Source: Iris pallida (taxonomy: Eukaryota; Streptophyta; Magnoliopsida; Asparagales; Iridaceae). Taken from it: a DNA stretch of 64,000 nucleotides. The stretch is from contig JANAVB010002199.1 in NCBI GenBank assembly GCA_029216955.1, positions 17,804,053 through 17,868,052 on the forward strand, written 5' to 3'. Within the stretch, counting starts at the first letter, position 1, and every line of letters starts with the position of its first letter. The position numbers were made by a program, and so were the translations under genes. The notes beneath the pieces are model-generated. The model was given only the letters and a program-made list of their open reading frames with translations. It made no database searches and was not told where the DNA came from. Below, in pieces: positions 48,863 to 60,620 of this stretch.

Positions 48863-51794
48863 TGTGAAACCCAATTTCTTTTGTTAATTAATATTAGTAT
48901 TATTATTATTATTATTATTATGAATTATTATTATTGTGGAGTGTTAAAAATTATTTGAAAATTAATAAACTTGGATTTTTGGTTGTTGACTCAGACTCGA
49001 ACCCAGACCCGAGCCCGAACCCAGACCCAATCCTATTTCTAATTCTGAACTTTGGTTTATTAAATAAATAAAAAATATATAATATATCAACTCTTTGAGC
49101 TGGTCCAAATAGGACCAGCGTTGCTCATTCAACCTATTCCTATTTAATTCCTATTCTTTCTCCCCAGCTCACGTTCACCTACCATTTCCCTACAACTACT
49201 CCTTCTTTAACTCCCACTCTCCCTTTATATTCTCACTCAAACAACCCACCACCACCACTACTCCAGAACAAAACTCCTCACTCCCTCACCTAACTCTCAT
49301 TTCCTCTTCTCTACACTCTCGAAGAACAGCAAAACCCACTCCCTCCTTCCCGAAGCCCCCTCACCCGTGGATCCGAGCGACTCCTGCGGCCCCGACCCTC
49401 CGGCGTCCGCCCCTAGCCGACAGCCCCTGCCCGGCCGCGTCCGACCTTCTCCGACCAACCCCGCCGGCCCGCGCGAACCCCAGCGCCCCGCGAGGCCGTC
49501 CGCCGAGCCCTAGCCGGCGTGTTTCCTGTGCGGCCGACACTTCGTCGGCGCCCCAACATCCCGGCGCAGCTCCGGCCGACCCCGTGCGGCACGCCCCTCC
49601 CTCGGTACGCGATCCCAGCGTCCATTTGCCGAGCCCTTCGCCGACAGCATCCTTCTCGGCTACTCCCTCTGCCCACCTCCGGCGTTTTCGGCGCTGTCCG
49701 TGTTCTGTCCGGGTCTTCGCGGGTGCCCGCTGATTTGGACAGCGTTGTCCAGCACTGTTCTGGTTTTCGTTGATGTTCGGATCTTTATTTCTCTTCTTTA
49801 AATCATCTGAGAGCTCTAGCCGAGCAACCCGAGGTATAACCCCTGTCCCGTCCTATTTTTCTACTGTCTGTGATGAGAATGGTCCCCGATTCCCTCTTGG
49901 GAATTCGGTTTTAGCGACGTCGTATTTTTCGGAACCTTCGAAAAGGTTCTGTTGATTGTTTGGATTTTTCGAACTTTTCGGAAATTGGATTTCGGTATAT
50001 TTTAGCTTCGGATATTTCGGTATTGTGTTGTGACGTTTTTGGTTGGATTCGGACTTCCGAAATTATTTCGGGTCGTTCTGAATTAATCTGTGGATTGGTT
50101 GTGGATTATTTTATATATATATTTTGGGATTTCCCTGGTTTGGGATTTGCAGGAAAGGTTATCGGCATATTTCCCAGTTTTTGGGTTGACCAAAAATAGA
50201 GGAAATGCTGCCGGATTTTTCCGTAAATTTAAAAGTATATTTTAAAAATGATTTTAAAATGGATTTCGGAAATATTATATTTAATTTTTGGATTTTGGGC
50301 GACGACCGTATCGGTCAATGGGCCCCGGCTAAGTGCAAACGAAACCGGCTTTTCCCGGACGTTGAGGCATTAGCCTAGTTGACGATTGGACCATATCTGA
50401 GACTAGTTCATATTTACTTTATTTTTATTTTTATTTATTTAATTTATATAAGGTTTAGGACTAACGGTCATTTTTGTCTTATTTCAATTTATGTAAATAA
50501 ATTATAATGGGCATAAGCCCAGCTGGTTGTTGGTTCTGTAACTGTATTTTTGGTAGCGTAGGTTTTGGTTATTGCTGATTTTGCGAGTTTTGTAGCGTAC
50601 GAATAAAACTAATAAAAGTATTTCTGTATAAAAATTAATAAAGATTTTCTCACCTAAAATTTACAAGTTTTAATATTAATTAACGATCGTGTATTTCTCA
50701 CTAAATAAGAAATTAGTTTTATACTTATAGTTACTAAAATACAATGTTTTAACCAATTAATCTAGTATCGACGAGTTTTCCAAATTCAAAGTTTAAAACG
50801 ATCTTTTCCCTCGTATTAAAATCAACGCACCGATAATCGTAATTCTTGTTTGTGTTTTGTTAAATAAAAATTAAATGGATTAGGACACAAATAGAGATTT
50901 CAACTAGCGTAGCTAGATTGGTAACCCTGAAATCTGAGTCAATTTCTCGAATGTAGGAATTCGAGGACGATTCTGAATTCCTGTCTCGAAGTCTTCATCC
51001 TCTCCAGTCAAGTCCATTTTGAGGCAAGTATAGTTTGTGGTAGTTTTACAGTTATCTTTATAATCGTTTTACTGCAAGTTTAAACCACGATGCAAATACG
51101 AAACTCTCTCGGAGAGTACTGATTGTGACTACTGTACTGATTGGGGACTGGAGGAGTAGAGTAATGTTTATGACCAAAGCCAACTGTAACTTAGAACTGT
51201 ATTAGCTTACCCCTCATACACACGGGGATAAGCCGAATCGTATCAATAGGATACAACTGTACATCCCAAGCCGGTCATATTCATTGCCTATTCAAATCAC
51301 ACTGTTTTACTGCTAGAAAACTGTTCAATTTCTAAACTGTTTAAAAGTGCATGATTCTATTATTCACTTTAACTGTTTTAAATTAGCATGAATTGTACTT
51401 TGCTCCCTCCTGACTGGAGATACATTTTTAGGGGACATTGAGGATGCTGAGCTGTTATACAGCAGTTACTACGACCCTGTCCTGTACCCTGTAGTGCTGC
51501 CAGAGTCCCCATTGGAGGACGTTAGGACTGAGGCCGATGAGCCGGCTGATAGATAGATTTTCTTTTTCAGCATTGTTGTTTATTTCAAACTCTGTTATTT
51601 ATTTCAGTACATTTTCCAGTTGTATTTCATTTCAAAGTTTAATAAAATTTCATTTCCCAAATTTGAGTTGTGACAAATATAGATGTTGTTGTATGGTTAC
51701 CTGCTAATGGAACAGCTTACTGCCGCCGTCTCAACAACGGTGTAGGCTGGGCATGATCCGGTTCGACCCAATTAATTGGGATCGGGTCGTGACA
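48863..51794 (+). mobile_element. Element E, 5' LTR (complete, 2.9 kb)
   Basis: From TGTGAAACCCAATTTC to GGGATCGGGTCGTGACA. It matches 56808-58826, except that about 0.9 kb (roughly 49685-50635) has no counterpart there. It contains a GC-rich block (about 49370-49760) and a TTCGGAA-rich stretch (about 49930-50060). Open frames in the GC-rich block are not supported as genes. Confidence 0.93.
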
Positions 51795-51820
51795 TATTTT
51801 TAGTGGTGGCCCATGCAGGT
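51795..51820 (+). other. Primer-site region of E (atypical)
   Basis: TATTTTTAG and then TGGTGGCCCATGCAGG directly after the LTR end, as in D and nearly as in A. Confidence 0.5.
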
Positions 51821-51980
51821 CCAATACAACAACTTAGGAAAACATACCTAGAAACAATTAGAACACTAGAACATTAATTTGTCACAACATAGGTCCGATT
51901 TATATATAAATAAATATTTTTGTTTGATTATAGACTGGTAGGATACCTTGCTTATGTTTGTACCCTAAATCTTCCAGATT

Positions 51981-54044
51981 ATGACCAAGGAAAAGACAAC
52001 CGCTGCTGGCGATGAGGTGTCATCTTTCGAACACACCCCATCTCCCCCAGTACGTCCAGACCCTTTACCGTTGCAGCTGACCAACCGTCCCCATCAATCT
52101 CCAGCACTCCGCGGCGCTTACGCCAGTACTTCTCAAGCGGCGAACCCTACACTTCCCCGGGCTGAGCCACAGATCCCTGCGGTAGTGTCCGCACCAGCTG
52201 TCCCACCAGTGCCCGTGCATCCCACTGATCTAGTGGGAATGCTACGAGGAGTGCTTGAAGCCCAGAGAGCTCAAGCAGAAGCTCATCGAGAACAGACTGC
52301 AGCCCAAGCTGCAGCCCATCGCGAGCAGACCGCGATCATGAGAGAAGGCATGGAGAATGCCCACAACGTGGCTATGGCTGCCCTCGAGAGAGGAGGAACC
52401 ACTTCATCGGAGCCACGAACTGCCAAGGTAAGCATGATTCAGGAGTTAAGTTATATTTCATTAAGGCCATTCTTTTGATTAGAGGCGTATTATAACATGA
52501 AGGTTGGAGATATAGAGAGCTTTAAGAAGCAAGGCCCTCGACCTTTCAAAGGAACCGAGGGTATCATCTACGCCGATGAATGGCTAGACAGTATGGAGCG
52601 TCTCTTGAGCGTCGCTCGACTCCCAGAGGACCTCAAGACTGAAGTTGTAGGACTCCAACTACAGGATGTGGCGAGCACCTGGTATCGGAATGAACCCCGA
52701 CTCCAGGACAAGCAGCTCGACTGGGACACCTTCAAGAGGCTGTTCCGCAGGAAGTTCTTCCCAACATCTGAGATACGGGAGATGGAAAGGCAATTACAGG
52801 ACCTGAAGCAAGGGAACATGACGGTCAGCAAATATGTGGCAGAGTTCGGCCGACTTAGCCGCTTCGTCCAGAACCTGGTAGCTGACCCCAAGGATCGTGC
52901 TGAACGATTCAGGTATGGATTAAGAGAAGAGATTCGCACCCCTATGATCGCAGGTGGCGCCAAGACTTATGAGAGGATCCTGATACGAGCTCAGGACGTG
53001 GAGAAGAGCCAGCTTCCTCGATCTAAGAGGGAGTATCCTGGAACTAGCAACTTCCAGGGTAACCAGAAGAGGCCCAACAACAGGCCTTCGTACCACCAAC
53101 AGCAGCACCATCAAGCAAGGACAAATGACAGAGCGCCTCAGAAGCAGATCCCTGTCTGTGATTTTTGCAAGAGGCTAGGACATCAGTCGAACATATGCAG
53201 GAAGAAGCTAGGACACTGCCTAGTCTGTGGGTCTGCCACCCACCAAGTGAGGGACTGCCCCTCGTCAGTCCACCGGACCGGAACCAATCAGCAAAGAGCT
53301 CCCCTACCTACTCAACAACAACAGTTTGGACAGCACCAACAGAAGACCGGGCGAGCTTTTGCCCTAGCAGCTGATGGGCAGGAAACAGAGCAGGAACCCA
53401 CCGCTAATGTCATCACAGGTTCCATTTATGTGTTTTTACATCCTGCTCTAGAATTATTTGATTCGGATGCATCACATAGTTTCATATCGTCAAAGTTTAT
53501 TTCTGCACACCACATAGATTCGGGACTTAGCAAAGTGATTAGTAGAGTTATGACCGGTGGTGGACCCATACCCATCACTGAGGCTTGCAATTGTCCCATA
53601 ACTATCTCTGGCCATCAGTTCTTAACACCTTTACTAGTGATGCCCCTGTCCAACTATGATGTAGTCCTAGGGATGGACTGGTTAAGTGAACAGCATGCGC
53701 TGATAGATTGTCACCGAGGTTGTGTCATCTTCAGCCCACCAGGAGAGCCGGAGTTTGAAATCTCTCGAGCCCCGGAGGACATGAAGAGTGTTACCTACTC
53801 CTCAATCACCGAAGAACCCGGGCCTCCTTACCCTATCATAGCAGAATTTATGGACGTCTTTCCAGATAGTCTTCCAGGATTGCCGCCGGATCGAGGTGTG
53901 GAATTCACCATCGATCTAGTACCCGGCTCTTCCTCTATTTCTCGAAGATGCTACAGAGTCAACCCCAAGGAGGCTAAGGAGATGAAGGATCAGATCGACG
54001 AGCTAAAGGCACAAGGATTTATCAGAGACGGGGCTTCACCCTAG
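51981..54044 (+). pseudogene. gag: Element E gag and protease
   Basis: Starts at ATG 51981, in one frame throughout. The N-terminus is Pro-rich, then Ala/Gln-rich and coiled-coil-like (AHREQTAAQAAAHREQTA). A 75-bp segment (52428-52502) with a TGA stop interrupts it. The Gag core follows (PRPFKGTEG to ILIRAQDVEKS), then two zinc knuckles (CDFCKRLGHQSNIC, CLVCGSATHQVRDC) and the protease with DVVLGMDWLSEQHA. The protease active-site motif reads DSDAS where B and D have DSGAT, so the conserved Gly is replaced by Asp. The frame ends at TAG 54042-54044 within the SPWG motif. Confidence 0.9.
52428..52502 (+). other. Intron-like 75-bp insert in E gag
   Basis: Begins GTAAGC after AAG and ends ATGAAG before GTTGG. 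It is T/A-rich, holds an in-frame stop, and its exact removal joins two segments that are contiguous in the Gag of D (positions aligning with ARVGSVKDY). It could be a short spliceable intron or a chance insertion. No splicing evidence is available here. Confidence 0.45.
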
Positions 54045-55364
54045 GGAGCACCAATTTTGTTTGTGCCCAAGAAGGATGGAACCGTGCGGATGTGCATTGA
54101 CTACCGGGCACTGAACAACATCACCATCAAGAACAAGTACCCCCTGCCCTGGATCGACGACCTGTTTGATCAACTAAGTGGAGCCAAGGTATTTTCAAAG
54201 ATAGATCTCAGATCAGGCTACCATCAAATCAAGGTCAGGAAGGAGGATATTCCCAAGACGGCATTTAATACCAAGTATGGGCAGTTTGAATTCTTGGTCA
54301 TGCCGTTTGGACTAACAAATGCTCCCGCGGTATTCATGAACCTCATGAACAAGGTTTTCCATGAATATCTGGATCAGTTTGTTGTTGTCTTCATCGACGA
54401 CATACTGATCTACTCGAAGACGGAGGAAGAGCATGAAGAGCACCTGAGGAAAGTGCTGAGTACCTTGAGGAAGGAGAAGCTCTATGGTAAGCTATCCAAA
54501 TGCGAATTCTTTTTAGACAAAGTAGAATTTTTGGGCCATGTTGTCACAGAAAAAGGAATTTCGGTGGATCCAAAGAAGATAGCTGTTATTGAGAAGTGGA
54601 CTGCACCAAGCTCGATTGCAGAGATCAGAAGCTTTTTGGGTCTAGCTGGCTACTACCGGAAGTTCGTGAAGGATTTCTCCAAGATTGCTGAACCAATGAC
54701 GAAGCTTACCAGGAAGAACGAGGAATTCATATGGTCTGAAGCTTGCCAGTCAGCTTTTGAGGAACTGAAGAAGAGGCTTACAACGACGCCGATACTTGCG
54801 CTACCCGCAGGTACCGGCGGTTTCTTAATCTATAGTGATGCTTCCGGAAAGGGACTGGGCTGCGTTCTTCAACAACACGGAAAAGTAATTGCCTATGCAT
54901 TTAGACAATTATGGACTCATAAGAAGAACTACCCCACACATGATTTGGAGCTTGCAGCGGTGATATTTGCTTTGAAGCTATGGAAGCACTACCTGTATGG
55001 AGAGAGAGTAGAAATATTTACAGACCATAAAAGTCTGAAATATGTTTTCACTCAGAAGGAGCTGAACATGAGACAGAGACGATGGCTGGAGCTGATGAAG
55101 GATTTTGATATCTACCTGCAGTATCATCCGGGTAAGGCTAATGTTGTTGCAGAAGCACTTAGTCGATACCCGATGGCAATGTTCTTGACCAAGGAGCGCC
55201 ATTTGTTGGAGGACATGGAGAAGCTTGGATTGGAAATTGTACTGCCCGAGGAGGAGATGAAAAAACTTGGAAGAGAAGCCATCGTAACAGGAGATGAATC
55301 ATCATTGATGCAGTTGCAAGTGCGTTCGAGTCTCATGGACAGGATCAAGGAGGCACAATTCTAA
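54045..55364 (+). pseudogene. pol: Element E reverse transcriptase and RNase H
   Basis: RT shows [35 protein letters not shown] and [13 protein letters not shown]. RNase H has [36 protein letters not shown] and [12 protein letters not shown]. Its last acidic motif reads VVAEALSR where B and D have ADALSR. The frame follows gag-protease in phase after TAG 54042-54044 and ends at TAA 55362-55364. Confidence 0.92.
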
Positions 55365-56750
55365 GACGAGACGCTTTGAAAACTCAGAGACCAAGTGCTG
55401 GCAGGAATACTTGAAGGATTCTCAATCGCCAGCGACGGAGCACTGAAGAATGGTACGAGGCTTTGCATACCAACTGACGAACTGAGGAACGAGCTGATGC
55501 AAGAAGCACACCAGTCGCAGTATTCTATACATCCTGGAGCCAACAAAATATACCGGGATATGCGAACTATAGTATGGTGGTACGGAATGAAGAAGGACGT
55601 ATCCAGGTATGTGGCTAGATGTTTAATTTGTCAGCAAGTTAAAGCTAGCAGATAGAGACCAGCAGGATTATTGCAGCCGCTTGACATCCCGGAGTGGAAA
55701 TGGGAGCACATAACAATGGATTTTGTATCGGGACTGCCTCGATCCCAAGGAGGGAAGGATGCCATCGTGGACCGACTGACGAAGTCAGCCCACTTTATTC
55801 CCTTCAAGATTGGTCTATCCACCGAGAAGTTGGCAGCACTGTACATGCGGCACATCTACCGGATTCATGGAGTTCCGGTAAGTATCGTATCTGACAGAGA
55901 TACTAGATTTACCTCTCACTTTTGGAAGAGTTTGCATGACAGCTTGGGAACCCAACTGAAGTTCAGCACCGTCTACCATCCCCAGACTGACGGACAATCG
56001 GAGAGAACAATCCAGACGCTAGAAGATATGCTGAGATCCTGCGTCCTGGAATTTGGAGGGTCTTGGGAAGACCATTTGCACTTGGTAGAGTTCTCTTACA
56101 ACAACAGCTACCAAGCTAGCATCGGCATGACACCGTTCGAGGCACTCTATGGACGTCGTTGCCGCACTCCACTTGCTTGGGACGACGTCGGAGAACGAGT
56201 TTTGCTTGGACCTGAAATGGTGACCGAAGCAGCAGAGAAGGTGAGAATGATCAGAGACAAGCTCAGGATTGCCCAAGACAGACAGAAGCATTGGGCCGAT
56301 AGCAGCAGACGGCCTTTGGAGTTTGAAGAATGCGACAGTGTGTTTGTGAAGATCTCGCCTACCAGAGGGACCATTCGTTTCTGCAGAGCAGGAAAGTTAA
56401 GCCCCAGGTATATTGGTCCATTTGAAGTACTTAGCAGGATTGGAGAAGTGGCTTATCGGGTGGCTCTACCCCCAAGTCTCGAAGGCGTCCACAACGTCTT
56501 CCACGTCTCGTAGCTGAGACGCTACATCTCGGACCCGAGCCACATCTTGGACCATTCAGAGCTGGAGATTGGACCCAGCCTCACAGTACCGGAGAAGCCA
56601 GTGGCGATATTGGACAGAGGCGAGAAGAGAACCAGGAACTCCGTGACGCCGATAGTCAGAGTTATGTGGCGGCACAACTCACCAGGTGAGTCGACCTGGG
56701 AGCGAGAAGACCAGATGCGGGAGCAGTACCCGTACCTGTTTGAGACTTAA
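55365..56750 (+). pseudogene. pol: Element E integrase and chromodomain
   Basis: Same frame as the upstream parts. The zinc-binding region (EAHQSQYSIHPGANKIYRDM, CLICQQVKA) is followed by TAG 55653-55655. The core has [27 protein letters not shown] and [16 protein letters not shown], but three residues present in B and D (WVI before VDRLTK) are deleted. After HNVFHVS a TAG (56511-56513) precedes the tail with EKPVAILDRGEKR and STWEREDQMREQYPYLFE, the chromodomain-type end. It stops at TAA 56748-56750. Confidence 0.9.
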
Positions 56751-56772
56751 GGTAATCCCTAACCTTGCCTTT

Positions 56773-56807
56773 AATTTCGAGGACGAAATTTTCTAAGGAG
56801 GGAAGAT
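56773..56807 (+). other. Polypurine tract and pre-LTR hairpin of E
   Basis: AATTTCGAGGACGAAATT (56773-56790), then TTCTAAGGAGGGAAGAT up to the LTR start. The purine run is the expected plus-strand primer. Confidence 0.8.
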
Positions 56808-57018
56808 TGTGAAACCCAATTTCTTTTGTTAATTAATATTAGTATTATTATTATTATTTTATTATTATAAATTATTATTATTGTGGAGTGTTAAAAATTA
56901 TTTCAAAAATTAATAAACTTGGATTTTTGGTTGTTGACTCAGACTCGAACCCAGACCCGAGCCCGAACCCAGACCCAATCCTATTTCTAATTCTGAACTT
57001 TGGTTTATTAAATAAATA

Positions 57019-57054
<36 letters not shown>

Positions 57055-58826
57055 ATATATCAACTCTTTGAGCTGGTCCAAATTGGACCAGCGTTGCTCA
57101 TTCAACCTATTCCCATTTAATTCCTATTCTTTCTCCCCAGCTCACGTTCACCTACCATTTCCCCACAACTACTCCTTCTTTCACTTCCACTCTCCCTTTA
57201 TATTCTCACTCAAATAACCCACCACCACCACTACTCCAGAACAAAACTCCTCTACTCCCTCACCTAACTCTCATTTCCCTCTTCTCTACACTCTCTGAGA
57301 ACAGCAAAACCCACTCCCCTCCTTCCCGAAGCCCCCTCACCCGTAGATCCGAGCGACTCCCGCGGCCCCGACCCTCCGGCGTCTGCCCCTAGCCGACAGC
57401 CCCTGCGCCCGGTCGCGTCCGACCTTCTCCGGCCAACCCTGCCGGCCCGCATGAACCCCAGCGCCCCGAGGCCGTCCACCGAGCCCTAGTCGGCGCGTTC
57501 CCCTGTGCGACGCGACACTTTGCCGGCGTCCCAACATCCCGGCGCAGCTCCGGCCGACCCCGTGCGGCGCGCCCCTCCCTCGGTGCGCGATCCCAGCGTC
57601 CATTTGCCGAGCCCTTCGCCGGCAGCATCCTTCTCGGCTACTCCCCTCTGCCTACCTTCGGCGTTATTAATAAAGATTTTCTCACCTAAAATTTACAAGT
57701 TTTAATATTAATTAACGATCATGTATTTCTCACTAAATAAGAAATTAGTTTTATACTTATAGTTACTAAAATACAAGGTTTTAACCAATTAATCTGGTAT
57801 CGACGAGTTTTCCAAATTCAAAGTTTAAAACGATCTTTTCTCTCGTATTAAAATCAACGCACCGATAATCGTAATTCTTGTTTGTGTTTTGTTAAATAAG
57901 AATTAAATAGATTAGGACACAAATAGAGATTTCAACTAGCGTAGCTAGATTGGTAACCCTGGAATCTGAGTCAATTTCTCGAATGTAGGAATTCGAGGAC
58001 GATTCTGAATTCCTGTCTCGAAGTCTTCATCCTCTCCAGTCAAGTCCATTTTGAGGCAAGTATAGTTTGTGTTAGTTTTACAGTTATCTTTATAATCGTT
58101 TTACTGCAAGTTTAAACCACGATGCAAACACGAAACTCTCTCGGAGAGTACTGATTGTGACTACTGTACTGATTGGGGACTGGGGAAGTAGAGTAATGTT
58201 TATGACCAAAGCCAACTATAACTTAGGACTGTATTAGCTTACCTCTCATACACACGGGGATAAGCGGAATCGTATCAATAGGATACAACTGTACATCCCA
58301 AGCCGGTCATATTCATTGCCTATTTAAATCACACTATTTTACTGCTAGAAAACTGTTCAATTTCTAAACTGTTTAAAAGTGCATGATTCTATTATTCACT
58401 TTAACTGTTTTAAATTAGCATGAATTGTACTTTGCTCCCTCCTGACTGGAGATACATTTTTAGGGGACATTGAGGATGCTGAGCTGTTATACAGCAGTTA
58501 CTACGACCCTGTCCTGTACCCTGTAGTGCTGCCAGAGTCCCCATTGGAGGATGTTGGGACTGAGGCCGATGAGCCGGCTGATAGATAGATTTTCTTTTTC
58601 AGCATTGTTGTTTATTTCAAACTCTGTTATTTATTTCAGTACATTTTCCAGTTGTATTTTATTTCAAAGTTTAATAAAATTTTATTTCCCGAATTTGAGT
58701 TGTGACAAATATAGATGTTGTTGTATGGTTACCTGCTAATGGAACAGCTTACTGCCGCCGTCTCAACAACGGTGCAGGCTGGGCATGATCCGGTTCGACC
58801 TAATTAATTGGGATCGGGTCGTGACA
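56808..58826 (+). mobile_element. Element E, 3' LTR with internal deletion
   Basis: Same start and end as the 5' LTR, but only 2.0 kb long. It jumps from GGCGTT (about 57666) directly to ATTAATAAAGATTTTC, losing about 0.9 kb of LTR interior. The target duplication GGGAG follows at 58827-58831. Confidence 0.93.
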
Positions 58827-59534
58827 GGGAGCAAAAGAGGCATCCGACAGGGTGATCCACTTTCACCATACCTATTCACTATAGTGATGGAACACTTCAC
58901 CTGTCTATTGGACCTGGCGGTTCACAGGAAGCTAATAAGTCCATTATATCGCCGTATATCGCCAATTGTCTCACATCTTATCTACGCGGACGACTTACTA
59001 GTCTTCATGGAGCCGACAGAGATAGGAATTGAGAACCTTGGCCGGGTTCTCACGAAGGTTGGCCAGGATACCGGACTGACCCTCAACAGGAACAAATCAC
59101 AAATATACTTCAGTAAGGATTGCCCGCAGCAAGATCACTGGACAAACTGCTTGGGAATAGAAAAAGGACAACTACCAGTTCGATATCTCGGAGTCCCGCT
59201 GACAGTGAACTATGCTACCGATAGCGATTGCAATGGTCTGGTCCAATACGTCCAGAGCAGGCTGGAAGGATGGCAGTCGCAGTTACTTTCTTTTGGAGGC
59301 CGTATCGAACTAGTTCAATCAACAATACTGGCGATCACTGCGTATTGGATGCAAGCCATTATCATACCCATACAGACTATACAAAAAATAGAAAAATTAT
59401 GTACCAACTTTGTTTGGAGGGGCGGATTGCACACCATCACTTGGGAAGAGCTTTGCCAAAGAAAGGAGGAGGGAGGAATCGGCATGAGATCAGTACGGAC
59501 ACTACGCGACGTTGCCATGCTTAAACTTGCGTAG
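58827..59534 (+). pseudogene. LINE ORF2, C-terminal RT
   Basis: The LINE resumes directly after E. The first motif is GIRQGDPLSPYLF, then the catalytic box HLIYADDLLVF (YADD), LNRNKSQIYFS, RYLGVPL and GWQSQLLSFGGR. Once E and one GGGAG copy are discounted the frame is continuous with the RT motifs ending at 48857, so E entered an RT gene that was open at that point. The frame ends at TAG 59532-59534. Confidence 0.92.
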
Positions 59535-60452
59535 AGATACCTGGAGGGCAAGTCCTTATGGGCACTGTGGACTGCTAACAAATATGATAAAGATAGGAAC
59601 TTTTGGGTGATGAAAGCTGATAATAACTCATCGGTGGCTTTCAAACTCATCCTAAAGCAGCGGCCTGTCTTAAAGCAGCGGATCAAGCGCATAATATGCA
59701 CCGGCCAGGACACGAAGATATGGGCGGACCCATGGTTCAGCAAGGATAGCTTGATCGAAAGACTAGGCTGGCCAACGTTCGAGATTCTCGGCAACATGGA
59801 CAAGGTTAGCAAATATATTACTAACGGCGAATGGAAGATCACCGATAGGTTCACCAAACAATGGTTCCAAGAAGAAATAAAGAAGATCCCTATTGAGAAG
59901 GATGGGCTTACTGACGGTTGGGTATGGGAGGGCGCCCCCCTCGGCAAGTTCGAACACAAACTTGTTTATGAACAACAGAGGCGAACGGCACCTGCGGTTA
60001 CGTGGGCCAATATAGTATGGACTAAAGGAGCAGCTTCAAAGATGAAACTCTGTATGTGCAAAGCAATAAAGGACCGCTTGCTCACCAAGGAAAGACTTAT
60101 AAAATTTCATATACAGATTCCAGATAGCCTCTGTGTGTTATGTGGTAATGAGACCGAAACCAGGGACCACCTGTTCTTCCAATGTAATATCACCAGTTTC
60201 ATATGGAAGCAGATACGAGCCCAACTGAACTTAAACAGTATGAGTCGAGGGGGTCTGCAAGAAACCATTGAAGAAGCACAAGCAATGATTAACAAAGGGG
60301 CGACCATATTCCGACAAATAAGGATTAGACTCCTGGCAGCAGTGTGGCATGTATGGCGAGAGCGAAATCGAAGAATCTTCGACAAGCAGATAACATCCGT
60401 TACAGGAATCATACACAATATAAATAGTGACATACTATGTATGGCAGGCTGA
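59535..60452 (+). pseudogene. LINE ORF2 C-terminus with zf-RVT domain
   Basis: Continues in frame beyond the TAG at 59532-59534. It has RIICTGQDTKIWADPWF, then the zf-RVT zinc-binding region (about 59940-60220, with CVLCGNETETRDHLFFQC) and VWHVWRERNRRIFDKQ near the end, closing at TGA 60450-60452. Plant L1 elements carry this domain after RT. No RNase H domain follows. Confidence 0.9.
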
Positions 60453-60542
60453 ACATACACTGAGTAGGGGAAATATTAGCTGAGGTTGTGAGCCATTGAA
60501 TATACTTTTTTATTTTTCTTATCAATGAAGTACCACTTTCTT

Positions 60543-60620
<78 letters not shown>

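Noticed and set aside
49413..49773. Open frames in the GC-rich LTR block of E (also 57264-57628)
   Set aside because: On opposite strands in the same DNA, not conserved in length, and in a part of the LTR with no known coding role.
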